Shown in pieces: positions 8,602-19,567 of a stretch of 64,000 nucleotides of DNA; position 1 is the stretch's first letter, and each line of letters begins with the position of its first letter. The stretch comes from Archangium gephyra (GTDB lineage: Bacteria; Myxococcota; Myxococcia; Myxococcales; Myxococcaceae): contig NZ_CP011509.1 of the NCBI RefSeq assembly GCF_001027285.1, positions 4,224,501-4,288,500 on the forward strand. Direction: 5' to 3'. The translations under genes and the position numbers were made by a program. Below the pieces are notes generated by a model, which ran no database searches, was not told the origin of the DNA, and saw nothing but the letters and a program-made list of their open reading frames with translations.

Positions 8602-11586
8602 TCAGCGGCTGGGGGCGACGACGGGCGGGTGCTCGGTGAGCCAGCGCTCCAGGTTCTCCCGGTACTTCTGCGCACTGGGAGTCCGGTCCTCCTTCGCCAG
8701 GTCGAGCGCCTCGAGGATGAGCTGCCGGGCGCGGAGCCGGTCCTCGTTCGCGTCCCACAGGACCCGGGCGAGGCGGAAGCGGATGATGCCGCGTTGACGC
8801 TGGAGGGTGGGGGAGGACTTCTCGTGGGAGGACTTCTCCATGAGGGCCAGCGCGCGCTCCAGGGACGGGATGGCCTCGCGCGGCCTCTTGGCCAGGAGGT
8901 AGCCGTTGCCCAGGTCCATCAGCAGCTCCACCCGGGCGTTGTGGTAGTCGCTGGGCTGGGCCACGTGGATGGAGACGGAGCGCGCGAAGTAGGGCAGGGC
9001 CTCGTCGTGCCTGCCCTGCGCCTGCAGCGCGTTGCCCAGGCCATGCAGCGGGGAGCAGAGTGTGACGTGCTCGGGCCCCCGCTTCGCCTCCAGCTGCGCG
9101 ATGGCCTCGCGGAAGTGGTGCTCCGCCTCCGACATGCGGCCCAGTTTCATCTCGAGCTGAGCGAGGTTGCTGGTGAGCATGGCGGCGTTGGTGCTCTCCG
9201 GGCCCTCGGTGCTCTGGATGATGCGCAACGCGCGCAGCATCATCGGCATGGCCTCGTTCGCATCGTCCTGCGAGCCGTAGAGCAGGTTCATCGTGTAGTC
9301 GTTGAGCGCGTAGGCCACCGCCGGGTGGTCCGGGCCGAGGGCCTGCTCGAGCACCTGAAGGGCCTTGTGGGTGAGGCGACGGCCCTCGGCGGCATCGCGC
9401 CGCACCCAGGCGGCGGACGAGAGCGCGAGCAGGGCCTGGCCGGAGTCCGGGTGGGTGGCGCCCAGCTCCCGCTCCCGCAGCGCCAGGGCGCGCCGGAGGT
9501 GGACGAGCCCCTCCTCCACCTGTCCCTGGGTGAGCAGCGCGTGGCCCAGCTCGACGAGGACGTCCGCCACCGTCAGGGACTCGGGGCCCTGGCTCTTCTC
9601 CAGCAGGGCCAGGGCCTGCCGCTGCTGCCCGGCGGCCTCTTCGTAGCGGCCCTCGATGGCGAGGACGCGGCCCACGTTGTTGAGCAACCGGGCGCGCAGC
9701 ACGTCATCGCCGCCCATGCGGGTGAGGGCCGCGTCCGCGCGCTCCTGCCACAGGTGCGCCAGTTCGTACTTCTCCAGCCGCTCGCCGGTGATGCGCACCG
9801 CCAGGGTGGAGGCCCGTACGGCCACCGCGTCGTTGCGGCTGGCCTCGGCGGCCCAGATGGCCTCCTGGACGAGCTTCTCCGCGCTGCGGTAGTCCCCCGC
9901 CTGATCCCTCAGCTCCGCCACGAGCAGGAGGGCCTCCGCGCTGCCATACCGGTCTCCCGCGGCGCGGGCCTGCTCGGCCAGGGGGAGCACCCGGGCCGCG
10001 CCCTCCGCGTACCGGCCCGCGGCGCCGAGCATGCGTCCCTCCATCAGCGCCGCGTGCAGGGCCTCGGTGCGCTGGCGCGCCTCGGCGTCTTCCGGCGCGG
10101 GCCCCGCGGCCTCGAGCACCGCCAGGTCGGAGCACCCGGCCAGCGGGGAGAGCTGCTCGGCGGTGCGCGGGGCGTACTGCACCACGCGGGTGTCCGCCTG
10201 GGCGAAGAGGCGCGTGAGCGCGGCCACCTCCGCCAGCCGCTGGTCCAGGCAGCGCATGCGCCGGCCCAGCAGCTCCTCGGACTGCTCGCCGCGCACCCGG
10301 GTGGCCTCGCAGGTGGACGTGTGCAGCGTGGCCCAGGCGGTGGTGTACGCCTCCAGCGTGCGCCGCGCGCTGTTCCAGGCCTCCAGCGCGAAGGGCCGGC
10401 CGGTGGCGAGGAAGGCCGCTTCCGCCGCCTGCTGTTGCTCCGGGCCCCAGATGCCGACCACCTTGTCCGCCGAGCCCTCGCAGGCCCGGGCCCCGCGCGT
10501 GTGCACCGCGTGGGTGATGCCCACCGAAAGCAGCAGGGCCAGCGCTCCACCGAGCTGTGGCCACCACCGCCACCGCTTCGCCGGCTCTCCCTGGAGCGCG
10601 GTGAGCAGGGCCTCCATCGAGGCATGGCGTGCGGCGGGCTCCACCTCCAGTCCACGCATCACCAGGCGGTGCAGCCAGGGCGGCACGTCCGTCCCCCTGG
10701 GCACGGGGCGCACCCGGCCCGCGCGCATCTCCGCCACCAGCGTCCGCTCGGTGTCGCCCGCGAAGGGGCGCTCGCCGTACAGGGCCTCGTACAGGGTGAT
10801 GCAGAAGGAGAACTGGTCGCAGCGCGCGTCGGCGTGGCCGCCCGGGCCGAACTGCTCGGGGGCCATGTACGCCGGGGTTCCGCCCACCGCCCGGGGCGTG
10901 TCACCGGCGGCGCGGTGGGCGAGGCCGAAGTCGGTGACGCGCACGCGCGCGCCCACCAGGAGGTTCTCCGGTTTGAAGTCCCCGTGGACGAGCCCCGCGG
11001 CGTGGGCGGCGGCCAGCCCCTTGCCCGCGTCCAGGAAGACGTCGCGCACCTCGCGCCAGGAGCGCGGCGAGGCCCGCATCCACTGGCGCAGCGTCTGGGC
11101 CTCCACCAGCTCCATGGCGAGGAAGACCTGCTCGCCGAACGTGCCCACGTCGAAGACGGACACCACGTGCGGGTGGGAGACACGGGCCATGGCCTGGGCC
11201 TCGCGCAGCAGGTGAGCGCGGCCCTCGTCGGCCTCCAGTCCGAGCGCCGCGACGCGCAGCAGCTTGAGGGCCACGCGGCGATCCAACTCGGGGTCGTACG
11301 CCGAGTAGACGACGCCCATGCCGCCCGCGCCGAGCCGCTCCAGCACGAGGTAGCGCCCCACCGGGGTGCCACGTGGCAGCACGGCCTCCACGGAAGCGGC
11401 GGGGGAGGGGGAGTGGAGTGCGGGAGGCTCGGCGAGGCCCGTGGGCGTCCGGGCGCGGAAGGCCTCGGCCACGAGCCGGCGGCAGGCGGGGCACGCGTCC
11501 AGGTGCCGGTCCACCTCCGCGGCGCGCTCGGGCGGCAGGCCGCCGAGCATCAACTCCATGAAGGTGGACTCGTCGAGGCAGGCCAT
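8602..11586 (-). CDS. Zinc-finger / Ser-Thr kinase / TM / TPR signalling protein
   Basis: This 994-residue protein starts with an anti-sigma-type zinc-finger motif (HLDACPACRR, about residues 26-36). An active-looking Hanks kinase follows (about 75-345: GAGGMGVVY, VALKLL, HGDFKPENLL with intact Asp and Lys, VTDFGLA, AYMAPEQF). One transmembrane helix is seen near 365-385, then a long C-terminal region with several TPR-type units (about 560-940, for example GRYEEAAGQQRQALALLEK). It lies 6 bp downstream of an ECF-type sigma factor gene, so they form an operon. Inference: the zinc finger replaces a classical anti-sigma factor, and kinase activity or TPR ligands control sigma release. Confidence 0.92.
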   Translation of the reverse strand: MACLDESTFMELMLGGLPPERAAEVDRHLDACPACRRLVAEAFRARTPTGLAEPPALHSPSPAASVEAVLPRGTPVGRYLVLERLGAGGMGVVYSAYDPELDRRVALKLLRVAALGLEADEGRAHLLREAQAMARVSHPHVVSVFDVGTFGEQVFLAMELVEAQTLRQWMRASPRSWREVRDVFLDAGKGLAAAHAAGLVHGDFKPENLLVGARVRVTDFGLAHRAAGDTPRAVGGTPAYMAPEQFGPGGHADARCDQFSFCITLYEALYGERPFAGDTERTLVAEMRAGRVRPVPRGTDVPPWLHRLVMRGLEVEPAARHASMEALLTALQGEPAKRWRWWPQLGGALALLLSVGITHAVHTRGARACEGSADKVVGIWGPEQQQAAEAAFLATGRPFALEAWNSARRTLEAYTTAWATLHTSTCEATRVRGEQSEELLGRRMRCLDQRLAEVAALTRLFAQADTRVVQYAPRTAEQLSPLAGCSDLAVLEAAGPAPEDAEARQRTEALHAALMEGRMLGAAGRYAEGAARVLPLAEQARAAGDRYGSAEALLLVAELRDQAGDYRSAEKLVQEAIWAAEASRNDAVAVRASTLAVRITGERLEKYELAHLWQERADAALTRMGGDDVLRARLLNNVGRVLAIEGRYEEAAGQQRQALALLEKSQGPESLTVADVLVELGHALLTQGQVEEGLVHLRRALALRERELGATHPDSGQALLALSSAAWVRRDAAEGRRLTHKALQVLEQALGPDHPAVAYALNDYTMNLLYGSQDDANEAMPMMLRALRIIQSTEGPESTNAAMLTSNLAQLEMKLGRMSEAEHHFREAIAQLEAKRGPEHVTLCSPLHGLGNALQAQGRHDEALPYFARSVSIHVAQPSDYHNARVELLMDLGNGYLLAKRPREAIPSLERALALMEKSSHEKSSPTLQRQRGIIRFRLARVLWDANEDRLRARQLILEALDLAKEDRTPSAQKYRENLERWLTEHPPVVAPSR

Positions 11587-11592
11587 GGCGCT

Positions 11593-12483
11593 TCAGTCGA
11601 GGCGCGAGCGCAGCAGGCGGCTGAGGCTCACGTCGAGCTGGCTGGAGATGAGGCGCAGCACGCTGTCGAGCTGGGAGCCGGTGAGGCGCAGGCGCTCGGT
11701 GAGCAGGCGCCGCGTCTCCTCGAGGAGCGCCTGCTGGGCGGCCACCACCCACCGCGCGGCGGTGGCGCGGTGCACCCCATAGAGGGCGCCGAGCTGGTCG
11801 ATGCTCAGGCCATCCAGGTACTTGAGGCGCAGGGTGTTGCGCTCGCGCGGGGAGAGGTTGGCGAGCGCCTGGGTGAAGGCGGTGTTGAACTCGGCGCGGT
11901 AGGTCGTCTTGAGGTAGACGAGCTCGGGGTCATCGCCGGGATCCACGAGGAGGGAGAGCGTGCTGTCCTCCATGGACACGTCCTGGTTGGAGCGCTGGCG
12001 CTGCAAGTCGAGGGCGATCCACAGGGCGGCGGCGCGCACCCAGCCGGAGAGCGGGCCGGTGCCGGGGTAGGCGGCGAGCCGGGCGGGGGTGTCGGGGCCG
12101 GGGACGAGCATCTTCTGGCGCACGAGCTGCCGCACCTCATCCACGGAGGAGGGCGGCAGCTTGAGGCGGGACACCGCCACGTGCACCTCGGGGAGGACGC
12201 GGGCCTCGAAGGCGGCATGGGCCAGGGGCAGCCCTTCCGCGCAGGCGCAGGCGAGGTAGAGGTCCGTCAGGTGCAACTGCTCCAGGGCCTCGGAGGGGCT
12301 GTCCGCGGGCAGGTGCCGGGCGAGGTGGGCGGCGAAGCGCGCACCCTCCAGCTCCACCCCGGGCCAGGCGGCGCGGGCCGTGCTCAGCCCACGGCCGAGC
12401 CGCTCTTCCAACGCGGCCAGCGGTTCTCCAACGAGTGAGCCCTCACGGGCGGCGACGAAGGCTTGAGCGAGGCCCGGTGACAC
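11593..12483 (-). CDS. ECF-like RNA polymerase sigma factor of the myxobacterial gmx1 type
   Basis: A 296-residue protein. GTG at 12483 is preceded by AGGAGG with 8-bp spacing; upstream codons in the same frame have no ribosome site. The N-terminal region is helical and Leu/Glu-rich. The sigma-4 HTH is clear at the C-terminal part: LSPRERNTLRLKYLDGLSI then QLGALYGVHRATAARWV. This arrangement matches the long sigma subfamily found in myxobacteria beside Ser/Thr kinases (TIGR03001, from memory). It is co-transcribed with the zinc-finger kinase downstream. The 222-bp gap to the divergent DNA-repair operon holds its promoter, which I could not define. Confidence 0.9.
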   Translation of the reverse strand: MSPGLAQAFVAAREGSLVGEPLAALEERLGRGLSTARAAWPGVELEGARFAAHLARHLPADSPSEALEQLHLTDLYLACACAEGLPLAHAAFEARVLPEVHVAVSRLKLPPSSVDEVRQLVRQKMLVPGPDTPARLAAYPGTGPLSGWVRAAALWIALDLQRQRSNQDVSMEDSTLSLLVDPGDDPELVYLKTTYRAEFNTAFTQALANLSPRERNTLRLKYLDGLSIDQLGALYGVHRATAARWVVAAQQALLEETRRLLTERLRLTGSQLDSVLRLISSQLDVSLSRLLRSRLD

Positions 12484-12705
12484 CGAGCATTCCTCCTGAG
12501 GATGGGGCGGGCTGCGACGGACGCGGCAAGATAACACCTCCGCCCGGTTCTCAGGTTTTCCCGTGACCCTCCGGCAATCATTGTTTTCCAAGAATATTGC
12601 AAGGCTACAGCCGGGGCAGGCGACGTGCGCGGGCGACCCGATTTTCGCGGTCAGGTCCGAAAACGGCCAGACAGGGGGAGGCGCTCACGCTACGAAAGCC
12701 CCGTG

Positions 12706-14163
12706 ATGCGGACGCTGGAAACCGAAACCTGCTACCGGGCCCTGACCGCGCGAGACCGGCGCTTCGATGGGCTCTTCTTCGTCGGCGTGTCGACGACGGG
12801 CATCTACTGCCGGCCGGTGTGCACGGCGAGGACACCCCGCCAGGAGCGCTGTGCCTTCTACCGCACGGCCGCTGAGGCCGAGCACGCGGGTTTCCGCGCC
12901 TGCCTGCTGTGCCGCCCCGAGCTGGCCCCGGGCAGCGCGCCGGTGGACTCCGTGCCGAGGCTCGTGGCGGCGGCGGTGGCGCGCATCGAGGGGGGTTACC
13001 TCAACGAGTCGTCCCTGGAGGACCTGGCGGCGGAGCTGGGGGTGACCAGCCGGCACCTGCGCCGGGCGATGGAAGCGGAGCTCGGTGTCTCGCCGGTCGA
13101 GCTGGCGCAGTCACGGCGGCTCGCACTGGCGAAGCAGCTGCTCCAGGACACGGCGCTCCCGCTGGCGGAGGTCGCCTTCGCCAGTGGCTTCCAGAGTGTC
13201 CGGCGCTTCAACGCGCTCTTCCAGGAGCGCTTCGGCCGGCCGCCCTCGGAGCTGCGGCGCGCGAGTGACGAGGGCGTGGGCGCGCGCGCACTCGTGCTCC
13301 GGTTGGACTATCGCCCGCCGCTGGACTGGGAGCAGCTGCTGCGCTTCCTGCGTGGACGCGCCATTCCGGGAGTCGAGCACGCGGGGGAGGCCGAGTACCG
13401 GCGCACGGTGCGCCTGGGGGGCAGGACGGGCTGGCTCTCGGTCCGGAAGGACCCGAAGCGCCCCGCGCTGCTGGCCGAGGTCTCGCTGTCGCTGGCGGGC
13501 GTGCTGATGCAGGTGGCGGCGCGGCTGCGGTCGCTCTTCGACTTGGATGCACAGCCGGAGGTCATCGCGGAGTGCCTCGGGCGCGACGCGCTCCTGGCGA
13601 AGCACGTCCAGGCTCACCCGGGGCTGCGGGTGCTGGGGGCCTTCGAGCCCTTCGAGCTGGCGGTGCGTGCCATTCTCGGGCAGCAGGTCACGGTGCGCGC
13701 GGCGACCACGCTGAGTGGGAGGCTCGTCGCGCGCTTCGGCGAGCCCGTGGACAGTCCGCATGCGGAGGTCTCGCGGCTGTTCCCGCTGCCGGAGACGCTG
13801 GCGGCGGCGTCGGAGGATGACGTGGCGGCACTGGGAATGCCGGGGGCGCGGGCGAGGAGCCTGCTGGCGGTGGCGCGGGCGGTGGCGGAGGGCTCGGTGC
13901 GGCTGGAGCGGCACGCGGAGGTGGACGAGACGATGGCGGCGCTCGAGGCGTTGCCGGGCATTGGCGCCTGGACGGCGCACTACGTGGCCATGAGGGCCCT
14001 GCGCTGGCCCGATGCCTTCCCCGCGAGTGACCTGGGGATTCGCAAGGCGCTCGGAGGCGTGACGGCGAAGGAGGCCGGTGCGCGGGCCGAGGCCTGGCGG
14101 CCCTGGCGCTCCTATGCGGCGATACACCTCTGGACTTCTCTTTCGGAAGGAGCAGGCGGATGA
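12706..14163 (+). CDS. alkA: Ada-type regulator fused to AlkA 3-methyladenine DNA glycosylase
   Basis: A 485-residue fusion ([13 protein letters not shown] start; a GTG one codon earlier is possible). Residues about 10-85 form the Ada methylphosphotriester domain with the four zinc cysteines in IYCRPVC and RACLLC; the first is the expected methyl acceptor. Residues 85-185 are an AraC-type HTH ([35 protein letters not shown]). The rest is AlkA: an N-terminal AlkA domain, then the HhH-GPD motif [17 protein letters not shown] and the catalytic Asp in [12 protein letters not shown]. Repair of a methylated backbone probably triggers self-activated transcription and removal of alkylated bases. Its stop overlaps the ogt start as ATGA. 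Confidence 0.95.
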   Translation: MRTLETETCYRALTARDRRFDGLFFVGVSTTGIYCRPVCTARTPRQERCAFYRTAAEAEHAGFRACLLCRPELAPGSAPVDSVPRLVAAAVARIEGGYLNESSLEDLAAELGVTSRHLRRAMEAELGVSPVELAQSRRLALAKQLLQDTALPLAEVAFASGFQSVRRFNALFQERFGRPPSELRRASDEGVGARALVLRLDYRPPLDWEQLLRFLRGRAIPGVEHAGEAEYRRTVRLGGRTGWLSVRKDPKRPALLAEVSLSLAGVLMQVAARLRSLFDLDAQPEVIAECLGRDALLAKHVQAHPGLRVLGAFEPFELAVRAILGQQVTVRAATTLSGRLVARFGEPVDSPHAEVSRLFPLPETLAAASEDDVAALGMPGARARSLLAVARAVAEGSVRLERHAEVDETMAALEALPGIGAWTAHYVAMRALRWPDAFPASDLGIRKALGGVTAKEAGARAEAWRPWRSYAAIHLWTSLSEGAGG

Positions 14164-14681
14164 AGCTGTACACCACGATCCTGAAGAGCCCGGTGGGACC
14201 CCTCCGGCTGTACGCGAACGAAGGGGCGCTCACCGCCATCTACCTGGAGAACCACAAGGGAGCTCCCGCGCTCGTGGCCGGCGAGGGGGAGGCGCACCCG
14301 GTGTTGCGGGAGGCGCGGCGGCAGTTGGAGGAGTACTTCGCGGGCGAGCGCGTGACCTTCGATCTTCCCCTCGAGCCGGTGGGGACGCCCTTCCAGCAGA
14401 CGGTGTGGAAGGCCCTGCGGGAGATTCCGTTGGGGGTCACGTGGTCCTACGCGGGGCTCGCGCGCCACATTGGCAGGCAAGGGGCGTCGCGGGCCGTGGG
14501 GTCCGCGAACGCGAGGAATCCGCTCTCCATCGTCGTCCCGTGCCACCGGGTGGTGGGGACGAGCGGGAAGCTCACGGGGTACGCGGGAGGCGTGCCCACG
14601 AAACAGTGGCTGCTCGAGCACGAGCAGCGGATGCGGGGAGCAAGCGCCTCGCGAGTGGGCCAGGTCTCGCTCCCGCTCTAG
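14160..14681 (+). CDS. ogt: Methylated-DNA--protein-cysteine S-methyltransferase
   Basis: A 173-residue protein of normal family length. It carries the active-site signature VVPCHRVVG, the recognition-helix region [25 protein letters not shown] and the C-terminal [18 protein letters not shown]. The protein transfers methyl groups from O6-methylguanine to its own cysteine in a suicide reaction. The ATG overlaps the stop of the Ada-AlkA fusion, so both form a two-gene adaptive-response operon in which the Ada part senses alkylation and the two enzymes cover base removal and direct reversal. Confidence 0.96.
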   Translation: MKLYTTILKSPVGPLRLYANEGALTAIYLENHKGAPALVAGEGEAHPVLREARRQLEEYFAGERVTFDLPLEPVGTPFQQTVWKALREIPLGVTWSYAGLARHIGRQGASRAVGSANARNPLSIVVPCHRVVGTSGKLTGYAGGVPTKQWLLEHEQRMRGASASRVGQVSLPL

Positions 14682-15011
14682 TTGCTGGGGGGTGTGGCCC
14701 GATTCGCGGAGGCTGAGAAACATCGATGTCCTCGTTGCGGTGAGGGCCGCGCGTTCCGCTGGCTCGGAGCACCTCCGTCAATGCCAGTGTGCGTCGCGTG
14801 GCGGGTGCTTCTTTTACAAACATTGCCCTTCTTGACGCAGCGCGCGTTAATCTGGTTTTGCGATGATTGCATGAGTCTTTGATTGACTTCGTCCATCGTC
14901 CGAACGATTAGATCGCGCTCTTGAAAGGAAAGGACCGCTCGGACAACGCCGCTCATCGCGATAAGCACCTACAGCCCCCACCCCCCCTTTCTCCAGCGGT
15001 CCGCTTTTCTC
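14682..15011. other. 330-bp intergenic region, less G+C-rich than its surroundings
   Basis: No convincing gene. Short open frames on both strands lack ribosome sites and family features. The stretch 14830-14930 is clearly more A+T-rich than its surroundings and includes TTGACT at 14883 with GATTAG 17 bp later, a weak sigma-70-like candidate for the GH3 gene downstream. A run of C residues lies near 14975-14990. Confidence 0.4.
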
Positions 15012-18000
15012 ATGAGTGAGCCGACTCTTCGTGCGCATGGCGCGCATGGCCCTGGGCCCTGGGTGGCCAGGGTCTGTGCCATCGCGGCGGTATTGGGAGT
15101 GATGACGTGGTCTTCTGTCGCGGAGGCCCAGTCCGCGAACGTGAACCTGGCCTACAACCAGCCGACGGTGACGTCCTCCGCGGAAGGCCCGTTCGCCGGT
15201 AGCTTCGCGGTGGATGGCGACGGCGGGACGCGCTGGGGCAGCGGCTTCAACGCGACCGAGTGGATTCAGGTCGACCTCGGGCAGAACACGGCCGTCAACC
15301 GGGTGGTGCTCACCTGGGAGGCGGCCTATGGCCGGGGCTACACGGTCCAGGTGTCCAGCGACGCGGTGACGTGGCAGAACGCGCTCGTCATCACGGCCGG
15401 TGACGGTGGCGTGGATGACCTGGCGGTGAGCGGCACCGGCCGCTACGTGCGCATCCTCTGCCAGGCTCGCGCGCTTCCCGAATTCGGGTACTCGCTGTGG
15501 GAGTTCGCCGTCTACGGCACCGCGGCCCCGGCGGGTGACCTCGCGAAGAACCGGCCCGCCACGGCGTCGAGCGTCGAGGCCAACGCCGCCCACCTCGCTC
15601 CCGGCTTCGCGTTCGACGCGAATGCCACCACGCGCTGGTCCTCCGCGGCCGCGGATCCGCAGTGGATTCGCGTCGACCTCGGCACGTCCCAGCCGCTCGG
15701 CAAGGTGGTGCTGGACTGGGAGGGAGCGTACGCGAAGACGTACACCGTCGAGGGCTCCAACGACGACGTCAACTGGACGGCGCTGGCGCCCACCATCACC
15801 AACGGCGCACCGGGCCGCCGCGACATCCCCGTGACTGGCAGCGCCCGCTATGTGCGGATGCGCGGCACCGAGCGCGGGACGGGCTACGGTTACTCGCTCT
15901 GGTCCTTCGAGGTCTACGGGCCCGGTGGCGGCCCGCAGGATCCCCCCCGCAGACCACGAACCAGACGGTGAAGCTCATGTTCCCGGAGCTGGCCTACGCG
16001 AAGATCAACGTCTCGCCCGCGCCCCTCGGCGTCACGCCGGTGCCGGAGGAGGGCAACACGACGCCGTCGGTGCGCAACCCGCCCGGGCCGTTCACCTACG
16101 AGCTGACCTTCCCGCCCAACACCACCGTCACGATGTCGAAGAACCAGTTCTCGCCCACGGCGCCGAACACGGACATCCGCCTGTCGGTCACCACCTCCAC
16201 GGGCACGGTGCTCCGGGGACAGACGGTCTCCGCGCTGGCGGTGCAGGGGGCCGAGTGGAAGGTGGAGATCTTCTCCACGGGTGGTGGCGGCACGGATGGC
16301 CGCGACCGCACCATCATCCCGGATCCATACGTGGCGCCGGCTCCTCCCCCGGTTGCCGGGGCCTTCGCCGTCCTCGCTCCGGCCAATGGCGCGATGATCA
16401 CCAACACCCGCCGGCCCACGCTCCAGTGGGCGGCCGTCACGGGTGCCACGAACTACAAGGTCTACGTCAACATCAGCCGGAACGACTACGACTGGATGGC
16501 GCCCGGCAGCCTGCTGGATCGCTACACGCTGATGACCACGACCACGAGCACCTCGTGGACGCCGGCGGACGACCTGCCCGACCGCTGGACGTACAAGTGG
16601 TACGTGGTGGCCACCTTGTCGAGCGGTAGCACCAGCCGCTCCGACCTGCGCACCTTCAGTGTCTACCTGCCGGTGGTGGAGACCGCGGCGGATGGCGTGG
16701 CGCTCATCAACGGGATGAGAGACCTCAACAAGAACGGCACCATCGAGCCGTACGAGGACTGGCACAACCCCATCGCCACGCGCGTGAACGATCTCATGTC
16801 GCGCATGACGCTGCACGAGAAGGCGCTGCAGATGTTCTTCGATGCCAAGACGGTGCCCGAGGCGGGTTTCACCATGGGACCGCTCAGCCCGCAGGACATC
16901 GTGAGCTTCCAGCAGGCGTCCGCGCGGACGCGCCTGGGCATTCCGCATATCGACGCGGGTGACACCATCCACGGGTACAAGACGAGCTGGCCCACGCAGC
17001 CGGCGCTCGCGGCGTCGAGGGACCTGGACACCGTGTACGAGCTGGGCGACGTGCAGCGGCGCGAGCAGCTCGCGGTGGGCAGCCGGGGCACGCTCTCCCC
17101 GCTCGCCGAGGTGGGCACCAAGGTGCTCTACCCGCGCATCCAGGAGGGCAATGGCGAGGACGCGGACCTGTCGGCGGGCCTCACCCGCGCGCTCATCGCG
17201 GGCCTGCAAGGCGGCCCCGAGGTGAACCCGTACTCCATCTGGGTCACCACCAAGCACTGGCCGGGCCAGGGAGCGGGAGGGGAGGCCGGCATCACCTACG
17301 ACGGCACCACCATCCACTACCACATGCGCCCGTGGCACGCGGCGCTCGAGGCGGGCACCAGTGGCATCATGCCCGGCTACGCCGGGAGCTGGCTGCTGGG
17401 GCCGGAGGGCTACGGCGCGGGTGACAACCCGAGCATCATCAACTACCTGCGCCAGCAGCTCGGTTACACGGGCGTCGTCTGCTCGGACTGGTTGCCGTCG
17501 GGCGCGTGGTCGCGCTCGGCCAACGCGGGCTCGGATGTCATGGGCGGCGCCACGCCCACGCAGATGGGCAACTTCGAGAACGAGGTGAGCGCGGCCCGCA
17601 TCGACCAGGCCGTCCGCCGCATCCTGGACCTGAAGTTCCGCCTGGGCATCTTCGAGGACCCGTACCGCAAGGGCCCCGCCGGCACCTCCGAGTGGCACTC
17701 GGCGGATAGCAAGGCGCTGGTGCGCCGCGCGGCGCAGAACGCGATGACGCTCCTCAAGAATGACGGGGCCCTGCCGCTGCGCCTGCCCGCGGGGGCGAAG
17801 CTCGTCGTCGCCGGCCCGCGCGCGGACGACCCGTCCTGCATGGTGACGTGGCGCTCGGACTTCCACGGGACGGAGTTCGGCGACCTGACCATCTACCAGG
17901 CCATCAAGCAGCGCGCCGAGCGCGACGGCATCACCGTCTACAAGGACGCGGCGCCCGCGGGCGTCACGCCGGACGCGGCCATCGTGGTGGTGGGCGAGAG

Positions 18001-19483
18001 CTACTTCACCCACGGCACCGAGTGGGACAAGGAGAAGCCCTACCTGCCGGGCGACCCCATTGGCCCCGCGCATGACGCGAAGTGGGGAGACCAGTACGGC
18101 GTCATCACCAGCTTCAAGTCGCGCAACATCCCGACGACGACGGTGTTGATCCTCCCGCGCCCGTACATCCTGACCAACGTCGTCCCGCAGACCAACGCGC
18201 TGCTGGTGGCGTACCGGCCCGGCGACTCCGGAGGCCCGGCCGTGGCGGATGTGCTCTTCGGTGACGTGTTCCCGCGCGGCATGCTGCCGTGGCAGCTCCC
18301 GCGCTCGCTGGATCAGATTGGCACCGACGTGGAGAACAACCAGCTGGAGCAGTGGGACCTGCCGTTCGACCTGGGGGCCACCGCCGCGCAGCGCACGGAG
18401 ATCCGCCAGCGGATCGCCCAGGGCCTGCCCGTGCAGCCCATCTACGGCAACCCGCTCTTCCAGTACGGCGCGGGCATCCAGGGCTTCGGGCTCACCGACG
18501 CCACGCCGCCCACGTCCTTCTCGCTCCTCACGCCGACGCCGGGGTCCACCATCACCACGAAGCCGGCCTTCTCGTGGACGGCGAGCAGTGATCCGCAGAC
18601 GGGCATCCACCGCTACGAGGTCTTCCTCGACGGCAGCCCGTTCCCCGTGGCGACGACGCGGAGCACGTCCGCCTCGCTCACCAACGCGACGATTGGCAAC
18701 GGCCAGCACACGTGGTTCGTGAAGGCCTACAACTGGGCCGGGGGCGTGACCACGTCGGCCACGGCCACGTTCACGCTGAACGACACCACGCCGCCCGGGG
18801 CCTTCGCGGCGCTGATTCCGGCGGCGGGTTCGGCGGTGACGGGCACGAGCACGACGTTCATCTGGGAGCAGGCCACCGACGTGGGCGCGGGAGTCTCGCA
18901 GTACGTGCTCACGGTGGATGGAACGGACCGGACGCCAACGGTGACGCCGCACGCCTACGTGGGGACGACGACGAACCTCGCGCTCGGGCGCAACGTCGTC
19001 GCCACCTCCAACGAGTTCGGCAGCCCCAACGACGCGGTGGACGGCAGCGCCACCACGCGCTGGTCCAGCCGCAACGACGTGGCGAGCCCGGACACGGAGT
19101 CCATCACCGTCGACCTGGGAGCCATCTACTCCATCAAGCGCGTGGTGTTCAGCTGGGAGGCCGCCTATGGCCGCCAGTACGTCGTGGAGACGTCGCTCGA
19201 CGGGGCCACGGGCTGGAAGGCCCTGTACACGGAGGCCAACGGCAATGGCGGCCTGGATGACCTGGGCAACCTGAGTGGCGTCGGGCGCTACGTGCGGATG
19301 CGCGGCGTGCAGCGTGCGACGGTCTACGGGTACTCGCTGTGGGAGTTCGAGGTGTACGGCGTGGGCACGGAGCAGTTGTCCCTCACCGGCCTGAGCACCG
19401 GTAGCCACACGTGGCGGGTGCGCGCGGTCGACGGGGCGGGGAACACCACCCTCTCCAACGGCCCCATCACCTTCACGAAGTAA
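15012..19483 (+). CDS. Secreted family 3 glycoside hydrolase with three F5/8 type C domains, interrupted by a frameshift
   Basis: Two frames join into one protein of about 1490 residues. The first (15012-15971) has a signal peptide (cleaved near SVAEAQSA) and two F5/8C discoidin domains (about 40-175 and 180-310). The second frame continues through a Pro-rich linker, an FN3-like module, the GH3 catalytic domain (LGIPHIDAGDTIHGYK, TTKHWPGQG and the nucleophile motif VVCSDWLPSGA), the GH3 C-terminal domain, two Ig/FN3-like repeats and a third F5/8C domain (about 18970-19360). The break is at seven C at 15942-15948; an eighth C restores one frame across a natural linker. The second part alone lacks a signal peptide. 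Likely an extracellular beta-glucosidase-type enzyme bound to polysaccharide; the substrate is unknown. Confidence 0.85.
15942..15948 (+). repeat. Seven-cytosine homopolymer at the GH3 frameshift
   Basis: The frame ending at 15971 and the frame continuing to 19483 meet at this C7 run. Adding one C gives DPPPQTTNQ, joining F5/8C to the next module without loss. It could be a base-call error, a real mutation or a slippage-prone contingency tract. Confidence 0.8.
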
Positions 19484-19495
19484 TCATGGCAGCAC

Positions 19496-19529
19496 GGGGG
19501 CGGCCGTCGCGTTGGCGGCCGCCCCCTTT
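19496..19529 (+). terminator. Rho-independent terminator after the GH3 gene
   Basis: A perfect 11-bp G+C stem (19496-19506 with 19516-19526), 9-nt loop, followed by TTT. It lies 13 bp after the GH3 stop and before the ribosome site of the next hydrolase, so it separates the two transcripts. Confidence 0.75.
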
Positions 19530-19567
19530 CGTTGTGGATACCCCGCTCAGTCCTGGAGATGCGTGTC

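Noticed and set aside
8629-12438. 1269-codon open frame on the plus strand
   Set aside because: Antisense to the kinase and sigma genes, both of which have full sets of motifs.
14678-14968. Possible small gene on either strand after ogt
   Set aside because: Both readings lack a ribosome site and similarity; the CxxC seen in one frame is isolated.
15914-19408. 1164-codon open frame on the minus strand
   Set aside because: Complement of the GH3 gene; Arg/His-rich without recognisable domain.
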